NCBI GenBank assembly: GCA_009741485.1
Contig: CM019218.1
Coordinates: 44,974,840 to 45,038,839, forward strand
Reading direction: 5' to 3'
Origin: Malurus cyaneus samueli
Lineage: Eukaryota; Chordata; Aves; Passeriformes; Maluridae
Length of the DNA stretch: 64,000 nt
The translations under genes were made by a program, and so were the position numbers. Within the stretch, counting starts at the first letter, position 1; each line of letters opens with the position of its first letter. Below are positions 52,921 to 64,000 of the stretch, piece after piece. The notes below the pieces were generated by a model. It saw only the letters and a program-made list of their open reading frames with translations, did no database searches and was not told the DNA's origin.

Positions 52921-55360
52921 CACTGGGGTCTTGGGGCAGCCTTGTGTCAGACCAGATTCCTTCAAAACATCTGGCATGGTGTGACAAAAGAACTTTGGAA
53001 GAACTCCTGTTTGTTGCACTAACTTCTCATGAATAAATTAAGATGACAGTGATAATAACAATGAGTAGCCAGCATTTCTGAGGTATTTTACACCTTTAAA
53101 GTACTGTGCAAACAGGGATTAAAACGTGCATAAACACCACCGTCTACACTTGACACACCATTGTTTGCTGAAGCCACAGCACCTGCTGAGATATGATCTT
53201 TTATTGGATCAGATATTTCAGCTATCAGAGACACTGCAACAGCAGGAAACTATTGAAATCCTCATGGGAGGCAATGCTCATGCGTTGGGCAGCACAAACA
53301 CTGCTGGGATTCTAAAGCCACCACCTTTGGGGAAAGAGATAAATCCCAGTGCGGCAAGGAGTCATGCACTGAGTGATGCCAAGGCCAGTGGTCCACAGCC
53401 AACCAGGGCACCCAGAGACACTGACAACATGTCCTGGAGTAACCAAGCACAGGAGGAACCATGCAGGATGCACAGCACCCAAAAAATATCCAGCCTCATT
53501 TAAGAGGGCAGAGTAACCCTGCAGTAAATTCTGGAAGCAATTAAAAGAAAGAGTGGAAAGGAAAATTTTTTTACTGCGTGTCCCAGAGTCTCAAGAACTC
53601 TTCAGGCAAGAGTGTTTCTTTCTCTTTCAGACTGCTTTTAAAGAAGCTCTCTGTGGTTGGGCATTACGAGCCAAAAATAAAAACTGGGATGAATTTGAAG
53701 AGAAGGGCTCACAAGCAACCAGCACTGCAAAGGGTCCGAGGTCTCCATTGGGATGAGGGGATAGATGCAGACAGGCTCCATCTGGGAAGAACACCCTGAG
53801 GCCATTCTGGTTGTGAAAACAGGCGGGATTTTTCAGGGCACACAAGACAAGGAGGTGACAGGAACAGTTCTGTCTGGGAAAAAAATTTGATGATCACTGC
53901 AGCCCTATGTTTCTCTTGGTTCACAATTTCACCATTTTCATTGTCTCTTAAAAAAGGTGGAAAATTTTTGAATGGGTACATGGAGAGGCAGCAACCCCTT
54001 CTCTGTGTTGAGCCACTAAATATCACAGCAACCTGGTGATTCTTCACAAACAGTTTTAGACCATGGCCTGCCCTTGGCAGCAATGAGAATCCCTGGCCCC
54101 TGGCAAGGCATGACAATCCCAAGCAGGGAACTATCACAGCATCATTTGTGAACAATGGCACATCCACCTCTACCATCTCAGCCATAGAAAAACAATGGGA
54201 AATCATCTAATTTCTTCCCAGAAGGAAGCTATTATAACTGCTTCCAAGATGTCCTACCTCTTCCTTACACAGCCTAGTCCAGGATGAATGCCATAACAAA
54301 ACTAATTTCTGCAATTTGTTTGCTCTTTTGCCAGCACGTACCCTCAACTGGGTTTGGGTCAGTGGTGACCTGCCTGGTTTCATTGTGGGCAGGATCAGTC
54401 TTAACACTTCTTGATCTTAAAGAGACTTCCTTGACAGTAATTTTCCACGTGCCTGGTAATCACGTTCCCACTGTTTCTTTCTTTGTTTATGCTCCATTTC
54501 TGCCAAGTAACAGCATCCTTCCTGCAAACGGAAAAGCACGTCTGGGTCCCCAAGTTTATACCAGGTGATTTTCTCTATATGTTTGGCTGAATTGATGGCT
54601 TTCTAAAAAAGCAAGCAAAACACTTTGATCTTCAAAAAACAGGACAACAGTCAGAAAGACCACTATTAAACACTGTTAGAGAAAGGCCAAGCAACACATG
54701 CAGCTTTGTGTTACAAAATTAACAATGCAAAACCAGACCTTAGAACAGACTGTCCCACTTAAGAGACTTCCAGATTCTGATGCTTGCAAATAATCGATGA
54801 CCTGATCCATTCACAACTGGAAAACAACTGAGCTGGCACGTGGATTATGCAAGTAGATTCAACTCCCATGCAGGAACTCATGGTCCATTAGCAAAGCTGC
54901 TTCCAAAGATAAAAAATAAATTTGGAGAGGATTTTTAACCTATCCAGGGAAATCTCAGCATGCTCCCGCCTCAAAGTCTACACTAGTTCTTTTCCTCTGG
55001 GCATTTCATACTCGTTCAAAGACAATGCCCAAGTAACACAAAACACAGCCTTTTCCTACAGCTGAAGTAGCGAAGACATCTTCCTTTGTGTCTTCTGATT
55101 TCCTGCAAAAAAAGGCACGCCTTCTTCCTTGGAATCTCTCTGAATCATGGGAGCAGGCAGGCAGCTCTTAACCCCCTTCTGGCCAGGCAGCAGGACACAG
55201 GCAGTGCTGGGGAAAACTCCCTATGACCCAGGGGCCTGTGGCCATCCCAGTGTGAAGATGCTGTGAGACCTTCTACAGTAGTTCTGGCGAGGAGGGCTTA
55301 GTACAGCTGAAGCTCCCAGGCCTTTGCCTGATTGAAACCAATCACACAGTGATTTCAACT

Positions 55361-55470
55361 TAAAAAAACCAAAAAAACACAAAAAAAAAACCCAAACAAA
55401 CAAAAAAAAAAACCCCAACAACTTTAATAAACAAGAAACTACTTATTTACACACACAAAAAAAAAAAAGG
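55361..55470. repeat. A-rich, AAAC-type low-complexity tract
   Basis: Runs of 7-11 A separated by C or CC, ending with a second A12 run at 55457-55468. No element boundaries are visible. Confidence 0.8.
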
Positions 55471-57679
55471 CATTGAAGCTAGTTTGTCTTGCAGTTCAAA
55501 GACCCAGGATCCCAGGAGTCAAAAATGTGTGTAAGAAAAGCCAGGAGAACAGCATCAGAAAATAAAAGCTGTTAGAAACTAAGAAGCCTCAAATGGCAGG
55601 AAAGGGGGGAAACTAACAGCAGCAAGAATATGTTCAGCACCCATCCCTCCAGGCTGATTACTGTTTTCAGGATGCTTCTGGCTAACAGACTAAGCTTTGG
55701 AATACTTTTGTTAGATTCCCTGTGCCTGTTTTTGGGAACTATGAGAAATAAGTCTGCTAGAAAGTACAAGCAGGTCTGGGCTTTGAGCCCTAGTTAAGGC
55801 AGGTATAAACCTTCCTCTAAATCTGTGATTAGGTCCCATGATCCAGGAAGAAGCAAGAAGATAGCTAATGTGTGTTTATAAATCTTGCCACATCTGCTTC
55901 CAAACTTTCCATTAACAACTTGGTCAGTATCCAGTAACAGGAGGTTTTCTAGGGCTAGGACACTGAGGAAACACTGCTGCGTGAAACGTGCACCATTGTA
56001 ATGATATTCCCAAATGACACGGTGAGGTGGTGACAGGATTTGTGCTTGCCAACAGTAGGCCTGAATCACTGCCATGCTGCCAGTAAATGACAGGGCTTTG
56101 GGTCTGGGGCGTTGTTCTTTTTCCTCAGTGTAATAAACAAAAGCTGCAAGGAGAAGTCTTTTTCTTGAAGGCAGACCGCAAATCTGCAGAGAGGAACAGG
56201 AGAGAATTTGTCTTGCTGCTGCCATAAGGACAGAGATGAGGAGGAGTGGCAGCCTCAAGGGCTTCCTTGTCGAGAACTGGAGGAAAAAGGCCATGGCTGA
56301 GTGAGTTCAGCAAGCCACGGGCAAATGGGTCAGTGCATCAGGCAAACTGGATGCTCTGTCTGTTGAAAATCAGGACAAAGGCTGCTGGGACCAGTCTTGG
56401 AGCCCACTGCTCCAAGTGAGGGCAGGACAAGGGTGCTCCTCACCCACCCAAGTGTCCTCTGCTCCCGGTAGCTAGAGAGCACAACAGATTGAAAAATTCC
56501 ATATGGTGAAATATGTGTTGGCTGCTACAGGGCAAAGTAAAATTTCTAAGCAGACTGAGCCATCATTATTATGTGCAATCCTGAATTGTTTGTTGTGGCT
56601 TTAGTTACTAAAACTGGTAGGCAAAAATCACCCCTTAGTTTCACATACACAGTGAGAAAAAGCCAGAATAAGGGATGAAGAGGAAATTGTTCTTCCTCAT
56701 GGCCCAGCACGCAGGAGATAAACTCTGACTGACTTCTGCAATTAAGAAGGGAAAATGAAAACATACTGTTTGTTAAATCATGAGCTTGCCTTCTCAGCAG
56801 TGTCAGCCTGCTTCCATGAACCAGCATGTCACCCCACCTTTGGAAGGACTTTTTACCAAATCAAATCACTCATCTATAAAAATTGTAACTGCAACCATAG
56901 CTCAGATCCATCTTCAGATTCACACATTTTCATATCCATACTTATTGCTTGTTACCAACATATTTTGTCCTAAGTACTTCTGTATATTAGCCCATGACAG
57001 ACACCTGATAAGAACCATGGTCACTGAGGATGGCACAAAAAAGGGCTTTTCTTATTCAGATTTTAAAAATTCCAGCAAAAGGGAAATTTATCCAAACCTT
57101 CAGAAACCCAGCTTTCAAAATGTTCAAAAGCTTGTGCTTTTGTGTCAGAGAATTTGGCAGTCTGAAGAAATTTTGATGCCTCCTAACATGACTCTGATAC
57201 TACTTTATACAACAAGACCCAAGACATACTTCAGACTATGCCAGTAACTTGTTCAACTGTGATTTTTTTTCTACAGTCTGTGCTGACAAGTTGAATTTAC
57301 TTTAAACTGCTCATTAGGCTTAATTTATATTAACTGCAACTACTTAAAGATGAGTTTATTGTCTGGAGCTACATAAGGATCACGTGTTTCAATAAAGCAG
57401 GAGGAAGGAACACCCATAGAAAGTAAATGATCTTATTTCTTCCAACACTCTTGTTTTTATTATAGCCTTTTACACAGACGAACATTGTGTACTGCAGCTT
57501 AAAATGAAGGTAGAACCATGGGACTGCATACGAGGTGATCCATGTATCACCTAACTTTGAATCCAGCTGTAAGCAACCAGAGTCAGAAACAGACTGTTCT
57601 GCTTCCTCTTCATGAACCCTTTGGTTTTAATGATTTAAGAACAACAAGGTTTTGCTTTTAAAACAGCTCCCAAAAAGGG

Positions 57680-57711
<32 letters not shown>
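57680..57711. repeat. A32 homopolymer, longest in the window
   Basis: Thirty-two consecutive A bases on plus. The flanks do not resemble a known retrocopy, and no poly(A) signal lies just upstream in a transcript-like context. Confidence 0.9.
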
Positions 57712-57713
<2 letters not shown>

Positions 57714-59213
57714 AAATGGTAAGAAAACCAGTAATGGAGCCAGATGCAGTAAAAAACAACAGAGTCAAAAACCTCAGTAAAAGTCACTTTAAATACCATT
57801 ATCTCTGCTGGTAAAGAACACACCAGACATGTGGAGCCAGATCCACAGCTGGTGAACTGATGCAAGCGAGGCTATTTACACGATGTCTTTTTATGTTTAG
57901 CAGAGAGCAGTGTCGGTTCTAGAGGACAACCAGGGGGCTCCAGGCTGCCTTTGAAGCACTAACACCATTTCATGCTACAGATAACTGGGTATCATGTGTT
58001 GCATTGGCTTCTGGTTTGAGCTGTGCTCTTGTGGTGAAGCGCAGCAGCTGCACAGCAAGGAGGCAATGACTCGCAACCAAGAGAACAGCCAGTGCCTGCA
58101 CTCCACCCAGGAGGGTGCTGTACGTGCTGGAGCCACGGGAGGACATAGAGCAGCTAACTCTGATAAAGACACTCAGACTTGAGTCCTGTGATTTAAAAAA
58201 TAGCCTTCTCCTTGAAGGGGTGTACACCCAAAGGACGGACCTCAGGCCCCAAGTCTGCTTTCCGCATCAAAGAGCGTGTATCTAAATCCAAAGCAAGCAA
58301 GAAGGGTTGGAAGCAGCATTTTTAACAGAACATGCCTTTTTTAAAATGGCAATGTAACGTGGCTGCCAAAGGGTTTTTGGTTTTTTTTTTTTTCTCTGAA
58401 ACCACGCCTGTTTGAGTCTCTTCTGCCAAGAAAATCAATTTCTGCAGCTGTGCCATCAGTGACTCAGAGATTCCCTAATGCTGAGTCTCCAGACTTGTCT
58501 CATCGATGGCCCAGTGGCAACATGGGCAAGAAGAGACCAGCAGAAGAGGTCAGGGAAACAGGAGCCAGGTTTGCTTCTGGAGTATTTTTGTTTGTATTAA
58601 ACAGAATGAATACACAGTAATGGAATAAACAGATAAAAACAGACTATGAGCTGTGATCCCATACTGAGGAAGGCTCACACATATGTCCTGTCTCTGCAGC
58701 TGCTTGCATTGAGCAGCAAGTGACCACAACTGGAATACAAGACCCCATGCCTGCTACTTCTGGTCTGGCATTTTGCAGCTTTTCCAAGAAGACTAGGTGA
58801 CATTATTCAGTTTAGTGTCTGACAACAGGAGAGACAAAGTGCTTCCCTATGAGGACAGGCAAGAAGGTGGGTAACTGAGGACCTGCTGGTGAAAAATAAG
58901 AAATAAAACAAACCAAGTGTACATTTAATCCTTTGAATCTGGCTTCAAATATTGAGTTCAAAGCTGGTCAGCCCCAGGATTTTCAGGGATGTTAGATGGG
59001 CCTGGGATAGCTAAACATGACCTAGGAGGTCACATCTCCCTCCTGAGTACTGTGGGTAACAGCTGACATCAACAGCACAGAGTGTTATAATGTGGGTGAA
59101 GTTGGATAAAAAGAAGGCAGAGACAGTTTCTTGCTTAGATCTCTACATGGTACTGTCCACCACACCCTAACGGTTCAGTGACAGAAGGATCCAACAGCAT
59201 GAAACATCTACAA

Positions 59214-59272
59214 CTGCACACACATGGACATATACACATACCAACACATGTATCTGCACACACACGTGCATG
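59214..59272. repeat. CA-rich degenerate dinucleotide tract
   Basis: ACACAC and ACATAC motifs interspersed with other bases: a decayed (CA)n microsatellite. Confidence 0.7.
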
Positions 59273-59741
59273 GGTTCAATACAACACTCACCCTCACAGA
59301 AAGGCAGCAAAATCTATCTGCAATGTAACACTGCAGTGATGGTATCTTAAATGATTGCTATTTCAAGACACTGTCACAGGAAAAGATTTATATCTATCAC
59401 TGTGCCCGCCCACACAATTAGTCTATCTTTGTGCCAAAATCATATTAATGGACAATGAGTGGAAAATTTCTATTTAAAAAAAACATTCACAAGGAATAAG
59501 AAATATCTATGTAGATACATTGCCTTTTACAAAAGAAAAAAGTTCAAGACTGAGAAAGATTAATGCTACAGTTCCCTGCTGAAAAAGCACTGGAAAATTC
59601 CAATTACTGCCTCTCAACTCTTTCATATAACATTTTTTTTGCTTATAAACAAAACAGATCACCGCAATCTAATCAGCAAGATAATAGCACAGATGAGCTT
59701 ACGGTGTGTGGAGAGACATAATTAAGCTTGTGAACTCTCAC

Positions 59742-59828
59742 TCTAAATCTAACCCTGGCTAAGTCTAACCCAACCCATAACTCTAACCCCTAATCCTAAC
59801 TATTAACCCTAACCTACACTCAACCTTA
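59742..59828. repeat. Degenerate telomere-like (CCCTAA)n block
   Basis: About 85 bases are built from variants of the telomeric hexamer: CTAACCCT, CTAACCCAACCC, CTCTAACCCCTAATCC, ATTAACCCTAACCTA. The C-rich strand is on plus. Few units are perfect, so the block is old or arose by slippage around a short seed. No subtelomeric gene or repeat surrounds it. Confidence 0.7.
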
Positions 59829-60717
59829 GCAATGAACAACACCTCTCATTGCAGCCAGGACTGGGGAAACAACACCTACACAGCCGGGGATGGGGGGAGG
59901 GTGTTGCAAATCCCCCAGCTGTTTATTTTACTCTGAGTTGAAAAATAAATAATTAACAACTCTACATCAAAGGCAACCTACCAAACTAAATGCACATGTA
60001 CAAGGTTAGACACAATCAGTCACTAACACTCATTCAACATCCCCTCAATTCCAGCCCTCACTTGGAACAATCAGAGAAAGAATACCACTTGCTTTACCTG
60101 TCCTGGTCTTAAATTCTTTGCTAGGAGTTCCAAGTTGAGAATAGGGCTCCCCTCTTCTTCCTTGAACTCATCTCACAGTCCCTACATGACATTCACACAA
60201 AACAGAGCTTAGGCTTCAGAAAAACACATTTCTTTGGCATCTCACCAACTCTGCGCACTGAGTTGACTTTTACCAAAGCAGAAGAAAATTTCACAGCAAC
60301 TTTCTTTGATCAGACCACTCAACTCAGTCAAAAACTGCAGGACTTAACAAGCCCAGGCGTCTTCATCAAAGCAAATAAAACAGTAATTATAAATGGAGGT
60401 TTTTCCAAACAGAGGCAGATTGGCAGGTACCATTTATTTCTTTATCAAATGCAAGGTAGGTACAGCATTTCAATAGAAGCAGAAAAACTTCTCAGGATGA
60501 ATATACCAGTATTTTCACAAAGCAACAGCATTTAGATCCTGCCTTGGTGAAAGCTGGAACCACAGTGCATCATAACAACTACCCAGGTTCCTTTTCCAGG
60601 GCACCCTGAGTCCATGCACAAAAGTTTAGAGTAGAGCTGTTCCTAAATTGCCACAACTGCTCCACTGAAATCACAATTCATTTCAGCAGGGAGTAATTAT
60701 TACAAATGTTCCCCGAG

Positions 60718-60799
60718 TAAATGAGGTGATCCCATTGGAAACATTCTAGTGCAAGAAGTAAATGAGTGGATGCCATTGAACGCATCCTAGTGCAAAAAA
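60718..60799. repeat. Imperfect tandem duplication, two units of 41 bp
   Basis: The unit TAAATGAGGTGATCCCATTG...CTAGTGCAAGAAG (60718-60758) is repeated immediately as TAAATGAGTGGATGCCATTG...CTAGTGCAAAAAA (60759-60799), with scattered substitutions. Confidence 0.8.
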
Positions 60800-63254
60800 A
60801 ACCTGTTTCCATTTTTCTTAGTAGAGACCAGCCTTTGATAATCTCCCCCACACTGAAAAACACTGTGCTGCACAAACAGCCTGACTGATCCAAATGGGCG
60901 GTTATCATGAGTAAGGCACTACTCACAGTGACCAAAGTTGATAAAAGCATCTGCTCCTTCCTGGTTATCACAAAGAGGTGGCCTTCTACAATGGCATGTA
61001 TGAGACTAATGGCATGCTAGGGAGCTGACTCATGCATTAGGTATGTCCTATTTTTAGAAATAATGTTACACCAAAGAAAATTAAGAAGTGGATTTCTATC
61101 TTGTGCACAGCATGGATTTGGTGTCTTTAGGTAAGCAGGGAATACAATTCCTGTGTCCTCTGCTTCACACAACTTAAATGACACAAACACACGCAAGTGG
61201 GTTGAACAAGGCCAAACTGTCATGTTTGTGATAAACATACCCAGTTTCAAATATCTGAGATGGGCATTGGGTATGGTACCAACTCATCCTAGAGCTGATA
61301 CTTCTGCTGCCCTCACATCAAACAGCAGCCTGGATCCTGCCCTAAACATCCCCTTACCCACTGCCCTACATACTTCCCTAAACTGACCTGAGGGAAAAAC
61401 AAACCCACAAAAGCTTTTACAGGACACTGAGGTGTATAACCCCATCACTTTGCAGAAAAGTAACCTTTTTGCACATATTTTCCTAAATATATCTATTACT
61501 AGCCAATTACTATGCAATGCAAAAGTAAGGATTTGAATTACATCAACTCTCGCAACACTCCCCAGACTTTTCACCAGCATGATAGTACTGACATTTCCAG
61601 AAACTGCATGGAGTACAAAAATGAAACCAAACATTTTGCTTTAACATCTAACACATGGGAAAAAATCTCCCCCACTTCTGTTTCTCTCCCACCTCCATTA
61701 TGAGCACTTCAGCTTTGTTTGCTCCAGAACATTTTCAATGGTAATGACACTTAGAAAGGGTCAGCTCTCCACCAGTCACCACTGATGCTGAATTCCCCAT
61801 GACCACGACCATGAAGAACCTTGTCATGAAAGTCTTGTGGATATAACATGGGATTAGAAGTTAAAAATAATACCCCAAACCCCACATCATCTGCATTACT
61901 ATTTTCCATATTTAACTGTACAAACATGTAGAGCAGAGACTTTTCACTCTGTTGGGCAATGCCTGAACAGATTGGGTTTCTGATCTCACCCTGGAAAGAG
62001 AAAAACCCTTAAAACTGGAAAAAGAGTTGAAACTATTCACTCTGGAATAGAGAGATTCAGGATGCACCCTATACCTGGAGGAATAGCATTACAACTGATG
62101 AAAAACAAGGAGCAGCCCAAATCCTGGCCTACTTTTCTTCTCTAGCTCTCTGCTCTGCAAATCCCTGACATTCAGCTCCAGCAGCAGGGGAGCTGAGGAG
62201 TAAAAAGACTATTGTTCTGGCCTGCAGAGAGACCACAGTATCAAAAAAAGGACACCCAGGCTTTCCAAGCAGACATCTGCTAGAAGCAGACTAGGACCTA
62301 GGAGAGATAAGCAGTTCTAATACACGGAGACTGATAATAAACCCAGTTATATGCCAGAACGCAGGAGTCTATTTTTGATCATAGGTAACAGCAAATTCAA
62401 CTCCAGAGTAACTACAACAGCTTTCTGCTTGCCACAAGTCATGCCCCACCTACAGCAGATTCCAGGGAGCCGTACATCCAGCAGGTAAGTATTCTAGCAG
62501 TGCTCTCCTCTTTCAGGAGGATCCTTTTGCTGGTATTTACACCGCCCAACTTCTCATAACAAATTACGTCTCCTAAATCAGGAAATTAGACTCTCTGTTT
62601 TCAGTTGAAGAAAAAAGGCTCCCACCAAGAGTGACTCAAAGCAGCAGCCTCTCTCAGCAGGACCCTGGTACTTCTATGCTCTTAGGGCCCACAATGAAGT
62701 CATACAGCTCCAAGCAGCAAGTCAAAATACCCACTGAAGCTCCTTTCCATTGCACTCGCATAAATCCTTTTTCAGCAAGTGAGCAGTACTTCCAGCTACT
62801 ACTAACTCTGGTTTCTGAACAGCTACTCAAATTACCCTTGTATCTTTGTTCTACCACTGAAGTACCTTATAGGGATTCACCTGGGCCAATGCTGCATTAC
62901 TCTCATCCCCAAGCCTGGCTACAGCTGCACATGGAAACCTCAAGTGCATATGATAATATTGGGAGGAAAAGGGAGAATTCCCAACTTTGAGGTTTTTAAG
63001 GCTTGCAATTCATGACCTGGAACAGCATTTGAAGCACAAGCAACACTGTAACATTTACAAAATGCCACTGCATCAACTCTTGATACATTCGCTGCAGCAT
63101 AATTAACTGTAGTTATGGTGTCTTTTTGATAAGGGGCTGCAAAAAAAAGCAAATTACCACTTCAGGCAACATTCAGCACTGAGAAGTGAGAGATGCATAA
63201 CAAAATTATGCGAAATGGTTATTAACTCATGAATGTGTTATCCTTCCATCCCAG

Positions 63255-63480
63255 GCTGAAAGAGATCTCAAGCGGTCCTGTATTGTATTTTTTTTTCCCA
63301 TGCTTCTGCCCAAAGCAAGTTTGAGTGCATCCAGGTCATGCACTGACAGGTGTTTCACTGGTATGTTCTTAATAACCTCCAGTGAGGAAAACTTCACAGC
63401 TTTTCCTCTGCAGCCTCTTCCAACAATTCATTATCTTTGCAGTACATGGGTTTTCCTAATGCTTGATCTGACTAATTTAT
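63255..63480 (-). mobile_element. Old, degenerate CR1 3' fragment
   Basis: Pieces such as GGCTGAAAGAGATCTCAAGCGGTC, TTCTTAATAACCTCCAGTGAGGA, CAGCCTCTTCCAACAATTC and GGTTTTCCTAATGCTTGATC occur in the order of a CR1 3' region in antisense, with heavy substitution and a T-run insertion near 63290. It is clearly more diverged than the other two copies, so it is probably an older subfamily. The boundaries are approximate. Confidence 0.65.
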
Positions 63481-64000
63481 GAACACCAAGAATGAGAATA
63501 CCACAGGCACTGGTAGATACACTTGTTATCATCACTGCAGTGGCTTGTAATTAAACTTTCTCAACACTTCCCAGTAGAGGGCTTGTACTCAATTGAATTT
63601 AGACTATTTGTGTTGAAATTCAGCATCTCAGTCAACTGCCTCAGGGCTGGTTTGAAGAATATTTCAACTAGAGATAATCAGTGATTTCTATGAATGAATG
63701 GAGATAAAATGTAAATTGCATGCCAGCCAGACACCTTCCCTTGGAAAAACTTGGCATTGAAACTGTCCCGAGTCCCACACATACACATAGACCCTTGGAA
63801 CTTGCAAATATGTCCTAGCACCACTTGTATGGAAAAGTACTGAAATTTGGTCAAGCTGAGTATTTTCATTCCAGCCTTTCATGCCACCACTGCTGCTCAC
63901 CTGCCACTTCACATGCAAAGAAAGGAAAGATCCATGGCAGCTCCCATGGCAGCAGATCCTCACCAAGGCACAAACAGCTCAGAAACACACCCAGGCTCGA

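Larger units (their letters stand above)
52921..64000. other. Right-hand region without a supported gene
   Basis: It holds homopolymer and A-rich tracts, the telomere-like block, the 41-bp duplication and the old CR1 fragment. Minus-strand ORFs at 53709-54206, 55794-56294 and 57970-58227 were examined; none has enough support for a gene call. If candidate exon A belongs to OSBPL5 or to another minus-strand gene, its upstream exon may lie here or beyond the right edge. Confidence 0.6.

Noticed and set aside
53709..54206. 165-codon minus-strand ORF
   Set aside because: Contains runs of ordinary intergenic composition and no splice pair or domain; could be an unrecognised old repeat.
55794..56294. 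166-codon minus-strand ORF containing a good acceptor (GTTCCTCTCTGCAG near 56187)
   Set aside because: No convincing donor, weak coding composition after the first part, and no phase partner among the other candidate exons.
56546..56735. Possible minus-strand exon after the acceptor CCCTTCTTAATTGCAG, open to a TAG near 56520
   Set aside because: No consensus donor or poly(A) context, and residues are not recognisable; one good acceptor alone is common by chance.
61284..61634. Minus-strand ORF with strong acceptor TTTTTCCCTCAG near 61425 and donor-like GTAAGG shortly after
   Set aside because: Would define only a ~30-base exon; no partner exons and no recognisable product.
1..64000. tRNA, rRNA, CRISPR arrays, retroviral LTRs or complete proviruses
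   Set aside because: None could be recognised; the only transposons with clear sequence identity are CR1 LINEs.

Overview
This is a vertebrate, almost certainly avian, nuclear window: about 40% GC, CpG-poor, intron-rich, with few transposons. All recognisable transposons are CR1-family LINE copies, the dominant avian (and generally sauropsid) non-LTR element. There are no bacterial-type operons, CRISPR arrays or RNA genes that I can support.

The one gene I can name is OSBPL5 (oxysterol-binding-protein-related protein 5, ORP5), read right to left on the minus strand. Seven exons between 35331 and 2312 join in perfect phase with consensus splice sites. They encode the conserved start MKEENFLRRR, the linker, a polybasic segment, the complete PH domain and the first part of the region after it: 284 whole codons plus two bases of the next. 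The lipid-transfer (ORD) domain and C-terminal membrane anchor must lie to the left of position 1. Introns are 0.65 to 9.9 kb and otherwise hold low-complexity tracts and one small CR1 relic.

Upstream on the same strand (43480-50397) is a second set of four candidate coding exons that I do not recognise. Each is open, flanked by plausible splice sites and phase-compatible with the next. They join into about 272 residues that would also run in frame into the OSBPL5 start exon. They are either an N-terminal extension of OSBPL5 or an unidentified tandem gene whose last exon I could not find. This is the most interesting part of the window.

The right-hand 13.6 kb (50398-64000) holds no gene I can support. 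It contains an internally deleted CR1 with an endonuclease-domain relic (51401-52920), A-rich tracts, a degenerate telomere-like block (59742-59828), a 41-bp duplication and an old CR1 fragment near the right edge.
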